Source: JAIQFR01 sp041494445 (GTDB lineage Bacteria; Acidobacteriota; Polarisedimenticolia; Polarisedimenticolales; JAIQFR01). Taken from it: a DNA stretch of 64,000 bases. Position 1 is the stretch's first letter, and each line of letters begins with the position of its first letter. The stretch is from contig JBGQAU010000002.1 of assembly GCA_041494445.1 (NCBI GenBank), positions 1-64,000 of the forward strand. Reading direction: 5' to 3'. The translations under genes were made by a program, and so were the position numbers. Under the pieces are notes generated by a model. It did no database searches, was not told where the DNA came from, and was given only the letters and a program-made list of their open reading frames with translations. Below are positions 60,653 through 64,000 of the stretch, piece by piece.

Positions 60653-61787
60653 GTGAGGAGCCCGGATCTCCAGGATCTCGCCGACCGGATCGAGGCGCTC
60701 GCCGACAAGGTGGACGCGCTCCGGAGGTTCCTTTGATGTGGACCGGAAGCAGGGCGAGCTCTCCGACGTGGAGCAGCAGCTGACCCTGCCGGAGGTCTGG
60801 GGGGACGCCGACCGCGCGCGCCGGCTCCGGCAGAGACGGTCCAGGCTCCTCGAGAGCATCGAGACCGCGCGGGGCCTCAAGACGCTCCAGGACGACGCGA
60901 AGACCTTTCTCGAGCTGGCCCGGGAGGGAGAGGACGTCGGCGGCGAACTGGCCGGCGCCGTGGCGACGCTGGGCGCGCGGACCGAAGAGGTCGAGCTCGC
61001 GATGCTCCTGACCGGGGAGCACGACGCGGCGGACGCGATCCTCGAGGTGCACCCGGGCGCGGGCGGGACCGAGTCCCAGGACTGGGCCGAAATGCTGCTG
61101 CGCATGTACACGCGGTGGGCGGAGCGCCGCGGCTTCAGAGTGGAGACCCTCGACTACCAGGCGGGGGACGAGGCCGGCATCAAGAGCGTCACGCTGGGGA
61201 TCCGCGGGCCGAACGCGTACGGCTACCTCCGGACGGAGCGCGGCGTCCACCGGCTCGTGCGGATTTCGCCCTTCGACGCCCAGGCGCGCCGTCACACGTC
61301 GTTCGCGTCGGTCGACGTGATCCCGGAAGCCGGGGCGGACGTGGACGTGGTGGTCGACGACAAGGACCTGAGGATCGACACGTACCGGTCCTCGGGGGCG
61401 GGCGGCCAGCACGTGAACGTCACGGATTCCGCCGTCAGGATCACGCACCTCCCGAGCGGGATCGTCGTGACGTGCCAGAACGAGCGCTCCCAGCACCGGA
61501 ACCGCGACATCGCCATGCAGATCCTCAAGGCCAAGCTCCTCGATCGCGCGCAGAAGGAGGCGGACGAGAGGATGGCGCTGGAGGTGGGGGAGAAGAAGAA
61601 GATCGAATGGGGAAGCCAGATCCGGTCGTACGTTCTCGCGCCGTACCGGCTCGTGAAGGACCACCGGACCGGCACCGAGGTCGGGGACGCGGACCGCGTG
61701 CTCGACGGAGACCTGGACGGGTTCATCCGCGCGGCGCTGGCCGTCGCGCGGGAGCCGGGGGAGGCCCGGGCGGGGCGCCCGGCCTGA
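60653..61787 (+). CDS. prfB: Peptide chain release factor 2, with programmed +1 frameshift
   Basis: The first reading frame starts at GTG 60653 (GGAGGACGG upstream; an ATG at 60635 is also in frame) and runs 27 codons to TGA 60734-60736. The second frame resumes at GAT 60735. The full product is about 377 residues. RF2 signatures: FLDVDRKQ at the junction, the stop-codon-reading SPF in VRISPFDAQ, and the peptidyl-hydrolysis GGQ in SSGAGGQHVNVTDSAV. It releases peptides at UGA and UAA. It is transcribed ahead of hrcA. Confidence 0.95.
60721..60737 (+). promoter_or_regulatory. RF2 autoregulatory frameshift site
   Basis: An internal Shine-Dalgarno-like GGAGG is followed three bases later by CTT-TGA, the classical RF2 slippery stop. 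Low RF2 lets the ribosome slip +1 at CTT and make the enzyme. The in-frame stop is UGA, read only by RF2. Confidence 0.93.
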
Positions 61788-61830
61788 GCGCCCGCGGCGA
61801 AAAGCCAAGGGCGACCTGGGGCTGAGAATC

Positions 61831-62895
61831 GTGTCGAAGGAAACGAGAGCACAGGCCGGGATCGAGCTGGATTTGAGGGAGCGCGAGATCCTGCGGTCCG
61901 TGATCCAGGCGCACGTCCTGACCGGGGAGCCGGTGGGATCGAGGACCCTATCCCGGGAGCGGGCGCTGGACCTGTCCCCCGCGACGATCCGGAACATCAT
62001 GTCCGACCTCGCGGAAAAAGGTCTCCTGTCCCAGCCGCACCCGTCGGCGGGGCGGGTCCCGACCGACCGGGGCTACCGGTTGTACGTGGACCGGTTGATG
62101 GAGCCGGCCAGGATGGCTCCCGCCCAGGCCCACGCGATCGACGAGGCGCTCCTGAGGAGCCGCGGAGGGATCCCGGAGCTCCTCGGCGAGGCGAGCCGTC
62201 AGCTGTCGCGCTTCTCGAAGCACGTCGGCGTGGTCCTCGCGCCGGAACTGCGGCGGATCGTCGTGGAGCACCTCGAGTTCATCCGTCTCGAGAAGCAGCG
62301 GGTGGTCGCGATCCTGGTGGATCGCGCGGGAGTCGTGCACAACCGGATCCTCGACGTCGAGGACCCTCTCGAGCAGGAAGAGCTGGACCGGATCGGGCGT
62401 CAGCTCTCGGAGCAGTACTCGGGCTTCACGCTTCCGAGGATGCGTGAGGCGGTGCTGCGCCGGATGTCCGAGGAGACGGCCCAGTGCGACGGCCTCGTCG
62501 CCGCGACCCTCGAGCTGGGACGGCGCGCGGTCGACCTCGAGACCGCGGGGGACGTGTTCGTCGAGGGGGCCTCGAACCTCCTCGGCTCGCCGGAGTTCGC
62601 CAACCTGCAGCGAATGAGGTCGCTGTTCAGGACGCTGGAGGAGAAGAGCCGCCTCGTGGAGCTCCTGAACCGGGTCCTCGAGGGGGAAGGGGTCCAGGTG
62701 GTCATCGGAAGAGAGAACCTGGCGTCGGACCTCGCGGACCTCTCGGTCGTTGCCTCCACTTACGGCGCCGGGGACCGCGTCATGGGAACGGTGGGGATCG
62801 TGGGTCCGACGCGGATGGAGTACGCGAGAGCCATCGCGCTTGTGGAGCATCTGGCGCGGGTCCTGACCCGGCTTCTGTCGAGCACGGGCGAGTAA
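61831..62895 (+). CDS. hrcA: Heat-inducible transcription repressor HrcA
   Basis: 354 residues, GTG start. N-terminal winged helix with EREILRSVIQAHVLTGEPVG and LDLSPATIRNIMSDLAEKGL, then PHPSAGRVPTDRGYRLYVD, and a GAF-like domain ending VGIVGPTRMEYARAIALVEH. It should repress the grpE-dnaK genes that follow. No CIRCE operator is visible within the 43-base gap upstream or before prfB. Confidence 0.95.
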   Translation: MSKETRAQAGIELDLREREILRSVIQAHVLTGEPVGSRTLSRERALDLSPATIRNIMSDLAEKGLLSQPHPSAGRVPTDRGYRLYVDRLMEPARMAPAQAHAIDEALLRSRGGIPELLGEASRQLSRFSKHVGVVLAPELRRIVVEHLEFIRLEKQRVVAILVDRAGVVHNRILDVEDPLEQEELDRIGRQLSEQYSGFTLPRMREAVLRRMSEETAQCDGLVAATLELGRRAVDLETAGDVFVEGASNLLGSPEFANLQRMRSLFRTLEEKSRLVELLNRVLEGEGVQVVIGRENLASDLADLSVVASTYGAGDRVMGTVGIVGPTRMEYARAIALVEHLARVLTRLLSSTGE

Positions 62896-62916
62896 CGACG
62901 CTCGGGAGCTTTGGAA

Positions 62917-63567
62917 ATGACGAAACCCAGCCAAGACCGGCCGCCGCACGAGATCCCCGACGATCCGGAGGAGATCGAGATCCTCGAGATCGAAGGGATG
63001 GCGGAGTCCGCCGTCCCGGCCGCGGACAGGGATCTCGACATCCTCTTCGACGAGCGGCAGGAGGCCCCGGCGCAGGCGCCGCCGCCCGTCCGGGAGCCGC
63101 CGCGAGAGACCGCGGCCAGCGGCGAGCGGCTGATGAGGCTCCAAGCGGATTTCGACAACCTGAGGAAGCGGATCGAGCGGGAGGAGGCGGAGTTCAGGAA
63201 GGTGGCGACGAGCAGGCTGGTGACGGCGCTCCTGCCGGTGCTCGACAACTTCGAGCGGGCGCTCGCCTCTGCGCGCCCGGAGCGGGACGAGGGGGCGTTC
63301 CGCACGGGCGTCGAGATGATCCACCGCCAGCTGCTGGACGTCTTCCGGAAGGAGGGGCTCACGCCGGTGGACGCCCTGGGCCGACCCTTCGATCCCATGA
63401 TGCACGAGGCGCTGGCCACCGAGCCGTCGTCGACGTTGCCGCCGAACACCGTCATCGAAGAGATCCAGCGGGGCTATTTTCTTCACGACCGACTGCTGCG
63501 CCCGGCCCTCGTGCGCGTGAGCGAGGGCGCGGCCGCGGAGGACGCCGATCCCAGGGAGGAGCCGTAG
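62917..63567 (+). CDS. grpE: GrpE nucleotide exchange factor
   Basis: 216 residues from ATG 62917. An acidic N-terminus, a long helix with MRLQADFDNLRKRIEREEAE, and the C-terminal beta wing (FDPMMHEALATEPSSTLPPN, EIQRGYFLHDRLLRPALVRV). It exchanges ADP for ATP on DnaK. It ends directly before dnaK. Confidence 0.96.
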   Translation: MTKPSQDRPPHEIPDDPEEIEILEIEGMAESAVPAADRDLDILFDERQEAPAQAPPPVREPPRETAASGERLMRLQADFDNLRKRIEREEAEFRKVATSRLVTALLPVLDNFERALASARPERDEGAFRTGVEMIHRQLLDVFRKEGLTPVDALGRPFDPMMHEALATEPSSTLPPNTVIEEIQRGYFLHDRLLRPALVRVSEGAAAEDADPREEP

Positions 63568-64000
63568 ATGGGCAAGGTCATCGGGATCGACCTCGGCACG
63601 ACCAACTGCTGCGTCGCCGTCATGGAAGGCGGCAAGCCCCGGGTCATCACGAGCCGCGAGGGAGGGCGGACGACCCCCTCGGTGGTCGCCTTCACCCCGC
63701 GCGGAGAGCGGCTCGTGGGTCAGATCGCCAAGCGGCAGGCGCTCACCAACCCCAACAACACGATCTACGCGGTGAAGCGGCTCATCGGCAGGAAGTACGA
63801 ATCCCTCGAGGTGGCCAAGGCGAAGCAGCTCGTCCCCTACGAGATCGTGCCCGCGACCAACGGCGACGCGTGGATCCGCGTGAGAGACCGCGACTACTCG
63901 CCGCCGGAGCTGTCGGCTTTCCTCCTCTCGCGGCTCCGGGAGATGGCCGAGGACTACGTGGGCGGCGACGTCACCGAGGCGGTCATCACGGTCCCCGCGT
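63568..64000 (+). CDS. dnaK: Chaperone DnaK (Hsp70), 3' part beyond window
   Basis: The first 144 codons are visible from ATG 63568, whose A immediately follows the grpE stop. MGKVIGIDLGTTNCCVAVME and TTPSVVAFT are Hsp70 ATPase signatures, and AVKRLIGRKY follows. A GGAGG precedes the start within the grpE end. Confidence 0.97.
   Translation, partial: MGKVIGIDLGTTNCCVAVMEGGKPRVITSREGGRTTPSVVAFTPRGERLVGQIAKRQALTNPNNTIYAVKRLIGRKYESLEVAKAKQLVPYEIVPATNGDAWIRVRDRDYSPPELSAFLLSRLREMAEDYVGGDVTEAVITVPA

Overview
The window is high-GC Gram-negative chromosomal DNA. Evidence for the envelope type is a complete tolQ-tolR-tolA-tolB-pal-cpoB block, several lipoboxes, and an outer-membrane barrel ending in phenylalanine. 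The abundance of multiheme c-type cytochromes with NHL-propeller lipoproteins and a porin points to a lineage capable of respiration through extracellular or periplasmic electron conduits, such as Acidobacteriota or the Desulfuromonadia/Desulfobacterota grade. The phylum cannot be fixed from sequence reading alone.

Layout. (1) 1-4520: a minus-strand integron gene-cassette array without a visible integrase. Three attC sites (336-395, 3063-3161, 3699-3799) separate an outer-membrane-type lipoprotein (cut by the window edge), an 864-residue SMC/AAA ATPase with a zinc-hook CxxC that resembles RloC-type anticodon nucleases, a secreted protein, and a 217-residue orphan. (2) 4847-19844: a 15-kb element integrated in the 3' end of tRNA-Leu(CAG), bounded by a perfect 56-bp direct repeat. 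It carries an excisionase-like HTH gene, a replication-initiator-like winged-helix gene with three 22-bp iterons inside it, a scaffold-like gene, two very large podovirus-ejection-like genes (one 1917 residues), three small leader-proximal genes (two are paired Cys4 proteins), a second HTH gene and a tyrosine integrase. No terminase, portal, capsid or tail gene is seen. (3) 19984-22670: rnr and an archease gene. (4) 22937-38249: an electron-conduit locus with octaheme, tetraheme, pentaheme, about 12-heme, about 15-heme and small tetraheme cytochromes, two NHL lipoproteins and an outer-membrane beta-barrel, interrupted by rtcB. (5) 38718-42143: a single-domain response regulator behind a sigma54-like promoter, a CBS-domain protein and a malic enzyme-phosphotransacetylase fusion. 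(6) 42423-48431: an inner-membrane quinol/cytochrome operon comprising a 19-heme c/b fusion, an 11-heme anchored cytochrome, a b-type cytochrome, an anchored rhodanese and a MauE/DoxX protein. (7) 48403-53701 (minus): rpsT and the Tol-Pal system. (8) 53891-64000: recN, coaD, larA, an NfeD-type protease followed by a slipin remnant, a GAF-GGDEF protein, a SPOR protein, prfB with its programmed frameshift, and hrcA-grpE-dnaK.

Inferred working model: the b-type/multiheme operon (region 6) takes electrons from quinol to periplasmic cytochromes (the small tetraheme and the 15-heme protein). The porin-NHL-multiheme cluster (region 4) could carry them across the outer membrane, and the paralogous tetraheme and 12-heme secreted cytochromes would act outside. 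The left 20 kb is accessory DNA stacked on both sides of the tRNA-Leu 3' end.
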